Positions 6,750 through 13,625 of a stretch of DNA of 17,954 bases are shown here, piece after piece. Made by a program: the position numbers and the translations under genes. Each line of letters opens with the position of its first letter. The stretch's first letter is position 1. Source of the stretch: Anaerolineaceae bacterium UBA1363 (GTDB lineage: Bacteria; Chloroflexota; Anaerolineae; Anaerolineales; Anaerolineaceae); assembly GCA_002306055.1 (NCBI GenBank), contig DBRR01000016.1, positions 1 to 17,954 of the forward strand. Direction: 5' to 3'. The notes under the pieces are model-generated. The model had not been told where the DNA came from. It saw only the letters and a program-made list of their open reading frames with translations, and searched no databases.

Positions 6750-6823
6750 CGGTGATGTTGTTGTTAAATATTTGTTACCGCGTCCTGATTTGTAAAAGAA
6801 TCGTAAGAATCGTAGACACAGGC

Positions 6824-6852
6824 TTGACTTCCAGCCTTGGACTGCGTATCAT
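6824..6852 (+). promoter_or_regulatory. groESL housekeeping-sigma promoter
   Basis: TTGACT (6824-6829) and TATCAT (6847-6852) are separated by exactly 17 bases. The expected start site, about 6859, falls inside the CIRCE operator, giving a leader of roughly 50 bases before groES. Confidence 0.75.
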
Positions 6853-6855
6853 ATG

Positions 6856-6882
6856 TTAGCACTCAATCTTATAGAGTGCTAA
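6856..6882 (+). promoter_or_regulatory. CIRCE operator (HrcA binding site)
   Basis: TTAGCACTC (6856-6864), nine bases, then GAGTGCTAA (6874-6882). Both arms match the CIRCE consensus without mismatch. HrcA bound here represses groESL and is relieved by heat shock; its position over the start site fits repression by blocking initiation. hrcA is not in the window. Confidence 0.97.
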
Positions 6883-6911
6883 TTCTTAAAAGCAATTAAC
6901 GGAGGATACCC

Positions 6912-7202
6912 ATGACAATATCTATGCGACCTTTAGGAAGCCGGCTCGTGATTGAACCGATCGAGCAGGAAGAAGTGACCGCTGGCGGCATCGTGCTGCC
7001 AGAAACCGCGAAAGAAAAACCCCAGAAGGGCACTGTTATCGCTGTTGGTCCTGGCGACCGTGACGAAAATGGCAAACGCATCCCGATGGATGTACAGGTT
7101 GGCGATACCGTGCTGTTTGCGAAGTATGCTGGCACAGAAATCAAATACAACGGCAAGAAACTTTTGATCATGCGCGAGAGCGACGTCCTCGCGATTCTTT
7201 AA
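6912..7202 (+). CDS. groES: Co-chaperonin GroES (Hsp10)
   Basis: A 96-residue protein of normal family length. It starts MTISMRPLGSRLVIEP and has the mobile-loop region EEVTAGGIVLPETAKEKPQ (roughly 20-38), whose hydrophobic IVL contacts GroEL. GTVIAVGPG and VGDTVLFAKYAGTEIK follow, as in other GroES proteins. Seven subunits cap the GroEL cavity in the cytoplasm during ATP-driven folding. GGAGG (6901-6905) is well placed before the ATG at 6912. It is the first gene of the CIRCE-controlled operon, 27 bases upstream of groEL. Confidence 0.98.
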   Translation: MTISMRPLGSRLVIEPIEQEEVTAGGIVLPETAKEKPQKGTVIAVGPGDRDENGKRIPMDVQVGDTVLFAKYAGTEIKYNGKKLLIMRESDVLAIL

Positions 7203-7229
7203 GATTATTGGAACAAGGAGAAATAACTT

Positions 7230-8867
7230 ATGGCTAAACAATTAGTTTTTGGAGATGAAGCACGCCGATATCTGAAGAATGGCGTTGACACCGTGGCTAA
7301 CGCAGTCGCCACCACCTTAGGGCCCAAGGGACGCAATGTTGCCTTGGACCGCAAATACGGTTCCCCCACCATCACGCATGACGGCGTGACCGTTGCAAAA
7401 GAAATCGAACTCGAAGACCCCTATGAGAACATGGGCGCCCAGCTCCTGAAGGAAGCTGCCACCAAGACCAACGATATCGCTGGCGATGGCACCACCACTT
7501 CCACCGTTCTCGCGCACGCGATTGTCAGCGAAGGTCTCAAGAACCTGGCTGCCGGCGCCAACCCCATGCTGCTGAAGCGCGGTATCGAAGCTGCCTCCAA
7601 GGCTGTTTCTGAATCCATCCTCCAGCAGGCGATTGACATCACCACGAAAGCTGAGATCGGCAACGTGGCCACCATCTCCGCCCAGGACGAGAGGATTGGC
7701 ACGCTGATCGCGGACGTGATGGACAAAGTCGGCAAAGACGGCGTCATCACTGTTGAGGAATCCAAGGCTCTCGAATTCGAGACGGAGTACGTGGAAGGTA
7801 TGCAGTTCGACCGCGGCTACATCAGCCCCTATTTCGTGACTGACACCGAGCACATGGTTGCTGAGATCAATGAGCCCTACATTTTGCTCTATGACAAGAA
7901 GATCTCCGCAGCCAACGACATTGTGCCTCTGCTTGAGAAAATGGTCCAGGTCGGCAAGCGCGATATCGTCATCATCGCTGAAGACGTGGACGGCGAAGCG
8001 ATTGCAGCCCTGGTGCTGAACAAGATCCGCGGCGTTTTGAACGTTGTGGCTGTTAAAGCCCCCGGCTTTGGCGATCGCCGCAAGGCTATGCTGCAGGACA
8101 TCGCGATCCTGACCGGCGCTTCCTTGATCTCCGAAGAGACCGGTCGCAAGCTGGAAAACGCAACCATCGAAGACCTCGGCCGCGCTGAGAAGGTCACCAT
8201 CGATAAAGACAACACCACCATCGTGGGCGGCAAGGGCGACACCAACGCTATCAAGGGTCGCATTGAGCAGATCCGCGTTGAGATCGAGAACACCACCAGC
8301 GATTACGACCGCGAAAAACTCCAGGAACGCCTGGCGAAGCTCTCCGGCGGTGTTGCCATCATCCGTGTTGGCGCAGCCACCGAGACCGAGCTGAAAGAAA
8401 AGAAACACCGCGTGGAAGACGCGCTCTCCGCGACACGCGCAGCCGTTGAAGAAGGTATCGTGCCCGGCGGCGGTGTGGCACTCGTGAACGCAGTGGATGC
8501 CCTCAAGGACCTGAAACTCGACCAGGAAGATGCCCAGATCGGTGTCAACATCGTTCGCAACGCCCTGACAGTTCCGATGAAGAAGATCGCCGAGAATGCC
8601 GGCAAGGACGGGTCTGTAGTCGTGGAAACAGTTCGCCAGCGCCAGGCTGACCAGAACAATCGCCACATCGGCTTCAACGTGCTGACGGAAGTTTATGGCG
8701 ATATGGTTGAAATGGGCGTGATCGATCCCGCCAAAGTCACCCGCGGCGCGCTCGAGAATGCAGCTTCGATCGCTGCCATGATCCTCACCACCGAGGCTCT
8801 GATTACCGATATTCCTGCTCCCAAAGGCTCGACTCCTGCCATGCCCCAGGGCGGTGAGATGTACTAA
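7230..8867 (+). CDS. groEL: Chaperonin GroEL (Hsp60)
   Basis: A 545-residue protein, full length. Visible landmarks are the ATP-binding TLGPKGRNV (29-37) and AGDGTTTSTVLA (85-96), and VEDALSATRAAVEEGIVPGGG, which includes the aspartate equivalent to catalytic D398 of the E. coli protein. The double ring folds substrate proteins with GroES in an ATP cycle. The C-terminus ends PQGGEMY instead of a GGM repeat tail, a variant known in several non-proteobacterial lineages. The start has AAGGAG upstream. The strong codon bias and high GC create long antisense open frames that should not be annotated. Confidence 0.99.
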   Translation: MAKQLVFGDEARRYLKNGVDTVANAVATTLGPKGRNVALDRKYGSPTITHDGVTVAKEIELEDPYENMGAQLLKEAATKTNDIAGDGTTTSTVLAHAIVSEGLKNLAAGANPMLLKRGIEAASKAVSESILQQAIDITTKAEIGNVATISAQDERIGTLIADVMDKVGKDGVITVEESKALEFETEYVEGMQFDRGYISPYFVTDTEHMVAEINEPYILLYDKKISAANDIVPLLEKMVQVGKRDIVIIAEDVDGEAIAALVLNKIRGVLNVVAVKAPGFGDRRKAMLQDIAILTGASLISEETGRKLENATIEDLGRAEKVTIDKDNTTIVGGKGDTNAIKGRIEQIRVEIENTTSDYDREKLQERLAKLSGGVAIIRVGAATETELKEKKHRVEDALSATRAAVEEGIVPGGGVALVNAVDALKDLKLDQEDAQIGVNIVRNALTVPMKKIAENAGKDGSVVVETVRQRQADQNNRHIGFNVLTEVYGDMVEMGVIDPAKVTRGALENAASIAAMILTTEALITDIPAPKGSTPAMPQGGEMY

Positions 8868-8891
8868 ACCGATACGGTTAGAGAAAACGAA

Positions 8892-8920
8892 AAAGGCTGG
8901 TCAAACTTTGACCAGCCTTT
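8892..8920 (+). terminator. groESL terminator hairpin
   Basis: AAAGGCTGGTCAAA (8892-8905) and TTTGACCAGCCTTT (8907-8920) are perfectly complementary, a very stable stem 25 bases after the groEL stop codon. The stem itself ends in three T residues, and a weaker T-rich tract follows. Confidence 0.75.
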
Positions 8921-8957
8921 GCAATTCTGTTTTACCTTAAAAACTGGCAGACAAAAA

Positions 8958-8983
8958 AGCGGCTATCAAGCCGCTAATTTTTT
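8958..8983. terminator. Second, bidirectional terminator between groEL and the DUF2089 gene
   Basis: AGCGGCT-ATCA-AGCCGCT (8958-8975) is followed by six T residues on the plus strand (8978-8983) and preceded by six A residues, so it can end transcription from both sides. It backs up the groESL terminator and serves the convergent DUF2089 gene, whose stop codon is at 8997. Confidence 0.8.
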
Positions 8984-8996
8984 GTTTCGACACTTT

Positions 8997-9278
8997 TTAC
9001 ACGTGTTTAGGAGTGTAATCCAGAGCCTGGATTAGTTCCATCAGACGATTCCTGAGGGTCGGGTATGAGAGCCCGTATACTTTTTCCATACGATTAAGTT
9101 TTCCTTCGCAGGCCACAAAAGTGAGGAGGAAGTTTCGCTGCTCATCACTGAGCCTTTGGAGAGGATCCGCCTGGGGGACAAATTCCCCTTCGACGGTAAC
9201 ATCGCACTCGGGACAGTAATAGACCAGCACGTTCATAGGGCCTTCACAGACTGGGCAACGAATTGGTAAGTTGGACAT
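8997..9278 (-). CDS. DUF2089 family zinc-ribbon/HTH protein
   Basis: A 93-residue protein. An N-terminal zinc ribbon uses C8-x2-C11 and C22-x2-C25. A helical C-terminal half (from about residue 42) includes EGKLNRMEKVYGLSYPTLRNRLMELI, which reads as a helix-turn-helix. This layout and length are those of DUF2089 proteins, thought to be small transcription regulators; no target is established for this one. It has a consensus promoter and GGAGG before the ATG, so it should be well expressed. A palindrome over its start site suggests autoregulation (inference). It converges on groEL. Confidence 0.88.
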   Translation of the reverse strand: MSNLPIRCPVCEGPMNVLVYYCPECDVTVEGEFVPQADPLQRLSDEQRNFLLTFVACEGKLNRMEKVYGLSYPTLRNRLMELIQALDYTPKHV

Positions 9279-9294
9279 AGTACCTCCAATATTA

Positions 9295-9306
9295 TATAAA
9301 TTTATA
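9295..9306. promoter_or_regulatory. Possible operator: 12-base palindrome at the DUF2089 start site
   Basis: TATAAATTTATA is a perfect palindrome placed just downstream of the -10 element (9317-9312), over the predicted transcription start and upstream of the GGAGG. AT-rich palindromes can occur by chance in such a leader, so the call rests on position. Confidence 0.3.
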
Positions 9307-9311
9307 CATAA

Positions 9312-9340
9312 ATATTACAACTTTTCTAATTCAATGTCAA
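9312..9340 (-). promoter_or_regulatory. DUF2089 promoter
   Basis: On the minus strand TTGACA (9340-9335) is followed after exactly 17 bases by TAATAT (9317-9312). The -35 is a full consensus match. The predicted start near 9305 leaves a short leader of about 27 bases. Confidence 0.75.
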
Positions 9341-9424
9341 GCATCTTAAGCGACACTCTCAAATTTGTTGTCCATTTATTCTTTAACGTTCGACATTTAT
9401 TGGAGAACCACAGATCTCCGCCCG

Positions 9425-9453
9425 TTTTGATAAACGCAGGAGGTGGGTATAAT
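9425..9453 (+). promoter_or_regulatory. ftcD operon promoter
   Basis: A consensus TATAAT lies at 9448-9453, 26 bases before the ATG. The -35 is less certain: TTTTGA (9425-9430) gives 17-base spacing, TTGATA (9427-9432) gives 15. The leader would be only about 20 bases and includes AAGGAG. Confidence 0.55.
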
Positions 9454-9479
9454 AAAGTATTGCTACCGAAGGAGAAGCC

Positions 9480-11015
9480 ATGCCCCCAAAAATTGTTGAA
9501 TGCATTCCTAACTTTTCAGAAGCCCGCCGCCCGGAAGTGGTTGATACGATCATCGCTTCAGTCGCAAGCGTCAATGGCGTACGAATTCTGGACAGTCACT
9601 CCGACGTTGACCACAATCGCACCGTGCTGACCTTCGTCGGCACGCCGGAGGCGGTCGAGGAAGCCGCCTACCAAGGCATCGCCAAGGCAGCGGAGTTGAT
9701 CGACCTCAACCATCATCAGGGCGAACATCCGCGCATGGGGGCGACAGATGTGGTTCCGTTCGTTCCAATTTCGGGCGTAACCATGCAGGAGTGCGTCGAA
9801 ATGGCGCGCCGGTTGGGTAAACGCGTGGCGGAGACGCTGGACATTCCGATCTATTTTTATGAAGAAGCTGCCATCCGGCAGGACCGCAAGAACCTGGAAG
9901 ACATCCGGCGCGGCGAATTTGAGGGCATCAAGGAGACGATTGCCACCGATCCCTACCGCGAGCCCGATCTGGGACCCAAACGAATGGGACCCGCCGGAGC
10001 GACTGTCATAGGAGCCCGGCAACCGCTGATCGCGTACAACATCTTCCTCAATACGCCCGATGTCAGCATCGCCCAGAAGATTGCCCGGCGTGTGCGCAAT
10101 TCTTCCGGGGGTTTCCATTATGTGAAGGGCATGGGCGTTTTGGTGGAGGGTCTGGCGCAGGTCTCGATGAACCTTACCAATTTCCACTACTCTCCAATGG
10201 CTCAGGTGACTGAATTTGTCCGGCGTGAGGCACAGCGCTATGGCGTTGGCATTCACCACTCAGAAATTGTCGGGCTGGTGCCTTCCCAGGCGATGGTGAA
10301 CGCTGCCCGTTACTACATGCAGATGGACGGGTTTGAGAGCGACCAACTGCTCGAAAACCGGCTGTATGGTATGGAAGAACAAGCGGGGGCTGCCGTAAGT
10401 AGCAAGGTTGATTTCCTCGACCAGGTCGCGGAAGGAACGCCAGCGCCTGGCGGCGGATCGGCGGCTGCCTACACCGGGGCGCTTGGCGCTGCATTGGCGC
10501 TGATGGTGGCGCGATTGACGGTTGGCAAACCCCAATACGCCGCCGCTGAAGCTGAGAGCTGGCAAGTGATCGAAGAGGGGGAGGCACTGCGCGCTCGACT
10601 GACCGAGGCGATCCAGCGCGACGCTGAAGCCTTCGACGGCATCCTGGCGGCACGGCGCATGCCTAAGGGGGATGAAGCCCAGATCGCCACTCGCAAAGAA
10701 GCCATTCGCGTAGCCAGCCTCTATGCCGCCCAGGTACCCCTGGAAACGGCACGCGACTGCGTGGCGGTACTCAGGATGACCCTGCGAATGGCCGAGATTG
10801 GCAATCTCAATTGCATTTCGGATGCCGCTGCTGGCGCGCATCTCGCCAAAGCTGGCTTTGAAGCCGCCCGTTTGAATGTGAAGATCAACTTGCAGGGCTA
10901 CGAGCAGGACCCTGAAGCCCAGGCGTTCCTTGCCGAGGTGGATTCCCTTCGTACAGAGGTCGAAAGCCTGATGGTCAGCCTGGAAAGTATCTTGAAAGAG
11001 CGTGCAGGACTGTGA
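9480..11015 (+). CDS. ftcD: Fused glutamate formimidoyltransferase / formimidoyl-THF cyclodeaminase
   Basis: A 511-residue bifunctional enzyme. Residues 1 to about 300 are the formiminotransferase: VECIPNFSEARRP, the catalytic-region HQGEHPRMGATDVVPFVP (79-96, with H83), and GMGVLVEGLAQVSMNLTNF. From about 305 the cyclodeaminase begins (FLDQVAEGTPAPGGGSAAAYTGALGAAL) and runs to the end as a helical domain. It moves the formimino group from N-formimino-glutamate to tetrahydrofolate and releases ammonia to give methenyl-THF, the last step of histidine breakdown, in the cytoplasm. The fused form is known from vertebrates and some bacteria; many bacteria keep two genes. GGAG lies before the ATG. 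No other hut gene is in the window. The stop overlaps or nearly abuts the next gene. Confidence 0.95.
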   Translation: MPPKIVECIPNFSEARRPEVVDTIIASVASVNGVRILDSHSDVDHNRTVLTFVGTPEAVEEAAYQGIAKAAELIDLNHHQGEHPRMGATDVVPFVPISGVTMQECVEMARRLGKRVAETLDIPIYFYEEAAIRQDRKNLEDIRRGEFEGIKETIATDPYREPDLGPKRMGPAGATVIGARQPLIAYNIFLNTPDVSIAQKIARRVRNSSGGFHYVKGMGVLVEGLAQVSMNLTNFHYSPMAQVTEFVRREAQRYGVGIHHSEIVGLVPSQAMVNAARYYMQMDGFESDQLLENRLYGMEEQAGAAVSSKVDFLDQVAEGTPAPGGGSAAAYTGALGAALALMVARLTVGKPQYAAAEAESWQVIEEGEALRARLTEAIQRDAEAFDGILAARRMPKGDEAQIATRKEAIRVASLYAAQVPLETARDCVAVLRMTLRMAEIGNLNCISDAAAGAHLAKAGFEAARLNVKINLQGYEQDPEAQAFLAEVDSLRTEVESLMVSLESILKERAGL

Positions 11016-11020
11016 GTGAG

Positions 11021-11569
11021 ATGCGGATTATCGTCGGCTCGCAAAACCCTGCCAAGCTGGAGGCTGTGAGTGTCGCATTTGCGAGCTTTTTCCCTGAGGT
11101 AAGCTTCGATGTGCAGCCGGTAATTGCATCCTCCGGCGTCAGTCCGCAGCCTATGAGCGATGCTGAAACGCTCTTAGGGGCTACCAACCGTGCCAGGGCC
11201 GCGCGTGAGCTTGAAGGAGACGCGGACTTCTGGCTTGGCATCGAGGGCGGGCTGCAGCCAGTCCCGGGCGAGCCCGAGTCTTACCTTTCCTATTGTTGGG
11301 TAGTGGTGTTGGGCAGGCAGCAAGCAGGCAGAGCCCGCTCAGCCAGCTACGAGCTGCCCAAAGCGATCTGCGACTTGATCCGGCAGGGGATGGAGCTCGG
11401 CGATGCCGACGACCTCATCTTTGGCGTGTCTGGTTCCAAACGCGATAGTGGTGGGGTGGGCTTGCTGACGGACGGAAGAGTAACCCGCAGCCAGTTCTAT
11501 GCGGAAGCGGTTAAGCTGGCTTTGATCCCATTCGTGAAGCCAGATCTATTTCCTGCCAGGGAGGGCTGA
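11021..11569 (+). CDS. yjjX: YjjX/PRRC1-type inosine/xanthosine triphosphatase
   Basis: A 182-residue protein starting MRIIVGSQNPAKLEAV, the typical N-terminus of the YjjX house-cleaning NTPase family. SGVSPQPMSDAETLLGATNRA and FWLGIEGGL are the conserved substrate-pocket stretches, and SGSKRDSGGVGLLTDGRVTR closes the fold. These enzymes hydrolyse ITP and XTP so that deaminated purines stay out of nucleic acids. I prefer ATG at 11021, with AGGA 11 bases upstream. A GTG at 11012 in the same frame overlaps the ftcD stop by four bases and would add MSE. Either way the gene is co-transcribed and probably translationally coupled with ftcD. Confidence 0.9.
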   Translation: MRIIVGSQNPAKLEAVSVAFASFFPEVSFDVQPVIASSGVSPQPMSDAETLLGATNRARAARELEGDADFWLGIEGGLQPVPGEPESYLSYCWVVVLGRQQAGRARSASYELPKAICDLIRQGMELGDADDLIFGVSGSKRDSGGVGLLTDGRVTRSQFYAEAVKLALIPFVKPDLFPAREG

Positions 11570-11570
11570 G

Positions 11571-12011
11571 ATGGATAAGAACTACTGGCTGCACAAAAAA
11601 CTGGAAGACATGACCCACGAAGAGTGGGAAGCGCTCTGCGATGGCTGCTCCAAATGCTGCCTGTTCAAGCTCCGCGAACCAGGCGTTCCTGGCGTGCGCT
11701 TTACCAACGTGGTCTGCCGCTACATGGACATGCAGACCTGCCTGTGCACTGACTACGAGCACCGCCATGAGAATGTGCCTGAGTGTATCTTGCTCACACC
11801 TGAAATTACATACCATGTTGACTGGCTGCCCAAAACCTGTGCTTATTACCTCGTGTCCGAAGGGAAGGACCTGCCCTGGTGGCATCCGCTGAAGACTGGC
11901 GACCCGGTTTCCACCCGGAAAGCCGGCGGCTCTGTCTATGGCAAGGTGGTGAGCGAAACAGAAGTGGACATGGATGACCTTGAGGATATGGTGGTTAACT
12001 GGTTTGAATGA
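11571..12011 (+). CDS. YcgN family cysteine-cluster protein (UPF0260)
   Basis: A 146-residue protein with the signature C23-x2-C26-x2-C29-C30 (ALCDGCSKCCLFKL), then C49 (VVCRYMD), the pair C57/C59 (TCLCTDY), C72 (VPECILLTPE) and C90. Such clusters suggest metal or Fe-S binding, but the family's role is not established. Length matches UPF0260 proteins (about 140-150 residues). The ATG follows the yjjX stop by one base, with GGGAGGG overlapping that stop, so it is the third gene of the ftcD operon. The -35 of the next operon's promoter lies in its last codons. Confidence 0.9.
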   Translation: MDKNYWLHKKLEDMTHEEWEALCDGCSKCCLFKLREPGVPGVRFTNVVCRYMDMQTCLCTDYEHRHENVPECILLTPEITYHVDWLPKTCAYYLVSEGKDLPWWHPLKTGDPVSTRKAGGSVYGKVVSETEVDMDDLEDMVVNWFE

Positions 12012-12032
12012 AATCTCTATTTAAGTTAAAAT
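12004..12032 (+). promoter_or_regulatory. Promoter of the c-di-AMP receptor pair
   Basis: TTGAAT (12004-12009) and TAAAAT (12027-12032) have exact 17-base spacing. The -35 overlaps the stop region of the YcgN gene. The predicted start near 12039 leaves about 20 bases before the ATG at 12060, including GGGAG (12048-12052). This makes the receptor pair a transcription unit separable from the ftcD operon. Confidence 0.6.
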
Positions 12033-12059
12033 TAGCATACGTTCAACGGGAGCACGCTT

Positions 12060-12407
12060 ATGTCTGAAAATGCTCAAACCAATCAAAGAATGCTGCTGGC
12101 GATCGTTACCGGACCGGACAGCGAAAACGTGGAGAACGCATTGGCAAAGACCGAGTATCCCTTTGCCAAGTTGCCGAGTGTGGGTGGATTATTGCGGGAA
12201 CGCAGCGTTACCTTTCTGATTGGCTGCCCTGAGGAGGAGACCGATGCGCTCCGAAAGTTGCTGCAGGATGTTGCCGGGCGCCGCATTGGCTATGTTTCAC
12301 CTGTGCTCGATAATTTGCCGATGGGATCGCTCATCCCCACGGAAGTACAAATCGGCGGAGTGACCATTTTTGAGCTGGAGATTGAACATTACGAGGAAAT
12401 CGGATGA
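12060..12407 (+). CDS. PII-like cyclic-di-AMP receptor paralogue A (DUF970/PstA-DarA family)
   Basis: A 115-residue protein with the ferredoxin-like PII fold of PstA/DarA: a first strand RMLLAIVTG (10-18), PFAKLPSVGGLLRERSVTFLIGC (34-56) and a last strand IGGVTIFELEIEHYEE (98-113). The long B-loop typical of the family is kept (SPVLDNLPMGSLIPTEVQ, 80-97). The usual ligand-binding stretch, normally near R-x-T-x-x-A-STGGFLR-x-GNTT, has changed: the Thr before GG is Val, Phe is Leu and the GNTT turn is ERSVT. Family members are trimeric c-di-AMP receptors with an unclear output. The N-terminal extension (MSENAQTNQ) is unusual. The stop overlaps the start of paralogue B (ATGA). Confidence 0.8.
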   Translation: MSENAQTNQRMLLAIVTGPDSENVENALAKTEYPFAKLPSVGGLLRERSVTFLIGCPEEETDALRKLLQDVAGRRIGYVSPVLDNLPMGSLIPTEVQIGGVTIFELEIEHYEEIG

Positions 12408-12673
12408 ATAAACTGATTATTGCAATTATCAGGGATGATGACAACGAACGTGTGTCTGCCCGGTTAACGGCTGAAGATTTTCGTGTAACCCAGATTGCGT
12501 CCACCGGAGGCTTTTTGCGCAGTGGGCGAAGCACCTTGCTGATTGGCGTTGAAGGGGAGCGGGTGCCGCGAGCGCTTGAGGTTCTGCGCGAGAACTGCAC
12601 CGCTGCCCGCAGCCCACAGGAAAAGAAAGCTACGGTTTTTGTGCTCAACGTGGATGAGTTCACACAGCTTTAA
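12404..12673 (+). CDS. PII-like cyclic-di-AMP receptor paralogue B (DUF970/PstA-DarA family)
   Basis: An 89-residue protein, shorter than the usual 105-110. It starts NKLIIAIIRDDD and keeps the classic stretch FRVTQIASTGGFLRSGRSTLLIGVE (26-50), which in PstA/DarA holds most c-di-AMP contacts. RALEVLRENC follows. The family's B-loop is almost absent: the chain goes from ARSPQEKK straight into the last strand ATVFVLNVDEFTQL. It overlaps paralogue A by four bases, so the two should be made in fixed proportion. That, and the complementary losses, suggest a mixed complex; this is inference. Confidence 0.88.
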   Translation: MNKLIIAIIRDDDNERVSARLTAEDFRVTQIASTGGFLRSGRSTLLIGVEGERVPRALEVLRENCTAARSPQEKKATVFVLNVDEFTQL

Positions 12674-12715
12674 TCGGAATTAATCATTCAATAACAGCTA
12701 TATAAGCTTCCGCTA

Positions 12716-12744
12716 TTCAATTTAGAGGCAGCGTGGACTATACT
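12716..12744 (+). promoter_or_regulatory. Possible promoter of the DUF4013 gene
   Basis: TATACT (12739-12744) is a good -10. TTCAAT, 17 bases upstream (12716-12721), is only a partial -35 match. It lies in the AT-rich 113-base gap after the receptor pair. No terminator was seen in the gap, so read-through from the receptor operon is also possible. Confidence 0.35.
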
Positions 12745-12786
12745 ATTATTACGATATTAGCCTAACTTATTTCAAAAGGATGAAAA

Positions 12787-13449
12787 ATGAATTTTACAAA
12801 AGCTTTTACGTACATTTTTGATGATCCACGTTGGCTTGAAAAATTGGTCATTCCTCTTTTGGTTACTCTGATCCCCGTAATTGGCTGGATGGTTGCCGCC
12901 GGATACCTGCTGCGTGTTACCCGCAACGTGGCGGAGCACCAGGTGGAACCCCTGCCTGAGCTTGAATTTGGTGCGGATCTTGGCAGAGGATTTAACTTGT
13001 TTGTGGCAAGCCTGGTCTACGCACTTCCGATCCTACTCGTCAGCACTTTGCTGTTCCTGCCGTTGGCGTTGACGGAAAATAACAGTGACATAACCTTTTT
13101 TGCGATTGCCCTGGCAATTTTTGGTGGGCTCTTGATCCTGCTCTACGCGCTCTTTATGATGATAATTATGCCTGTAGTCAATGCAAACCTTGCAGTCAAG
13201 GGACGACTTGGAGCGGCATTCGATTTCAAGGAGATCTTCCGCATGATAGGGAACAACTTTAAAGCCTGGCTGATCGTTATTGGCGGCACGATTCTTTGCA
13301 GTGTGTTCATTGCCCCGATAGGCGGAATTATACTGGTGGTTGGTGCGATCATTACTGGTTTCTACTCTCAACTGATCATTGCCCATCTGACGGGGCAGGC
13401 GTACGCTCATTCACAGGCTCCAGGCGGTCAAGACGCCCCACTTTACTAA
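12787..13449 (+). CDS. DUF4013 domain integral membrane protein
   Basis: A 220-residue hydrophobic protein. After a short amphipathic start with FDDPRWLEKLVI (a typical DUF4013 opening) there are about five or six membrane segments: roughly 20-42, 72-94, 103-132 and, from 158, two closely spaced segments to about 205. The GYLLRVTRNVAE stretch after the first segment and the C-terminal GQAYAH segment are also typical. Function is unknown for the family. The C-terminus (HSQAPGGQDAPLY) is hydrophilic. AAAGGATG gives ribosome binding just before the ATG. A terminator follows directly. Its place after the c-di-AMP receptor pair could mean an envelope or osmotic role, but only by association. Confidence 0.82.
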   Translation: MNFTKAFTYIFDDPRWLEKLVIPLLVTLIPVIGWMVAAGYLLRVTRNVAEHQVEPLPELEFGADLGRGFNLFVASLVYALPILLVSTLLFLPLALTENNSDITFFAIALAIFGGLLILLYALFMMIIMPVVNANLAVKGRLGAAFDFKEIFRMIGNNFKAWLIVIGGTILCSVFIAPIGGIILVVGAIITGFYSQLIIAHLTGQAYAHSQAPGGQDAPLY

Positions 13450-13461
13450 ACCTATGTAAGT

Positions 13462-13493
13462 AAAAAAAACGCCCTTGGAAAGGGTCGTTTTTG
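13462..13493. terminator. Bidirectional terminator between DUF4013 and AMMECR1 genes
   Basis: ACG-CCCTT-GGA-AAGGG-(T)-CGT with one bulged T (about 13469-13488), flanked by eight A residues on the left and a T run (13488-13492) on the right. It can stop transcription from the DUF4013 gene and, with the A run read as T, from the opposite strand. Confidence 0.7.
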
Positions 13494-13625
13494 TATACGC
13501 CAACTGGCTGAATACATCTGAGAGATTACGCTGTTCAACCTCTACCTTGAAGAGCGTTTTAAGGTAAGAATGCAGGTGAGCAGTGATATAACTTGAACCA
13601 AATTGAGAGCCGCAATACCGTTTAC

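Larger units (their letters stand above)
5821..6780. other. Repeat-rich intergenic block without genes
   Basis: About 960 bases with no supportable coding gene, despite long open frames on both strands (up to 236 codons on the minus strand) that translate repeats. It contains two 63 bp identical direct repeats, a palindromic repeat in minus orientation (6233-6259), hairpin CCCCCTCTTAAGAGGGGG (6384-6401), palindrome CCCTCCCTCGAGGGAGGG (6434-6451), two copies of the ACCGC-N-GCGGTGGA motif (6046 and 6314) and the second inverted-repeat element (6678-6749). Nothing resembling an RNA gene was recognised. Confidence 0.6.

Noticed and set aside
7317..8666. 449-codon open frame on the minus strand inside groEL
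   Set aside because: It is fully antisense to a perfectly conserved groEL and results from its codon bias; no start signal or family likeness.
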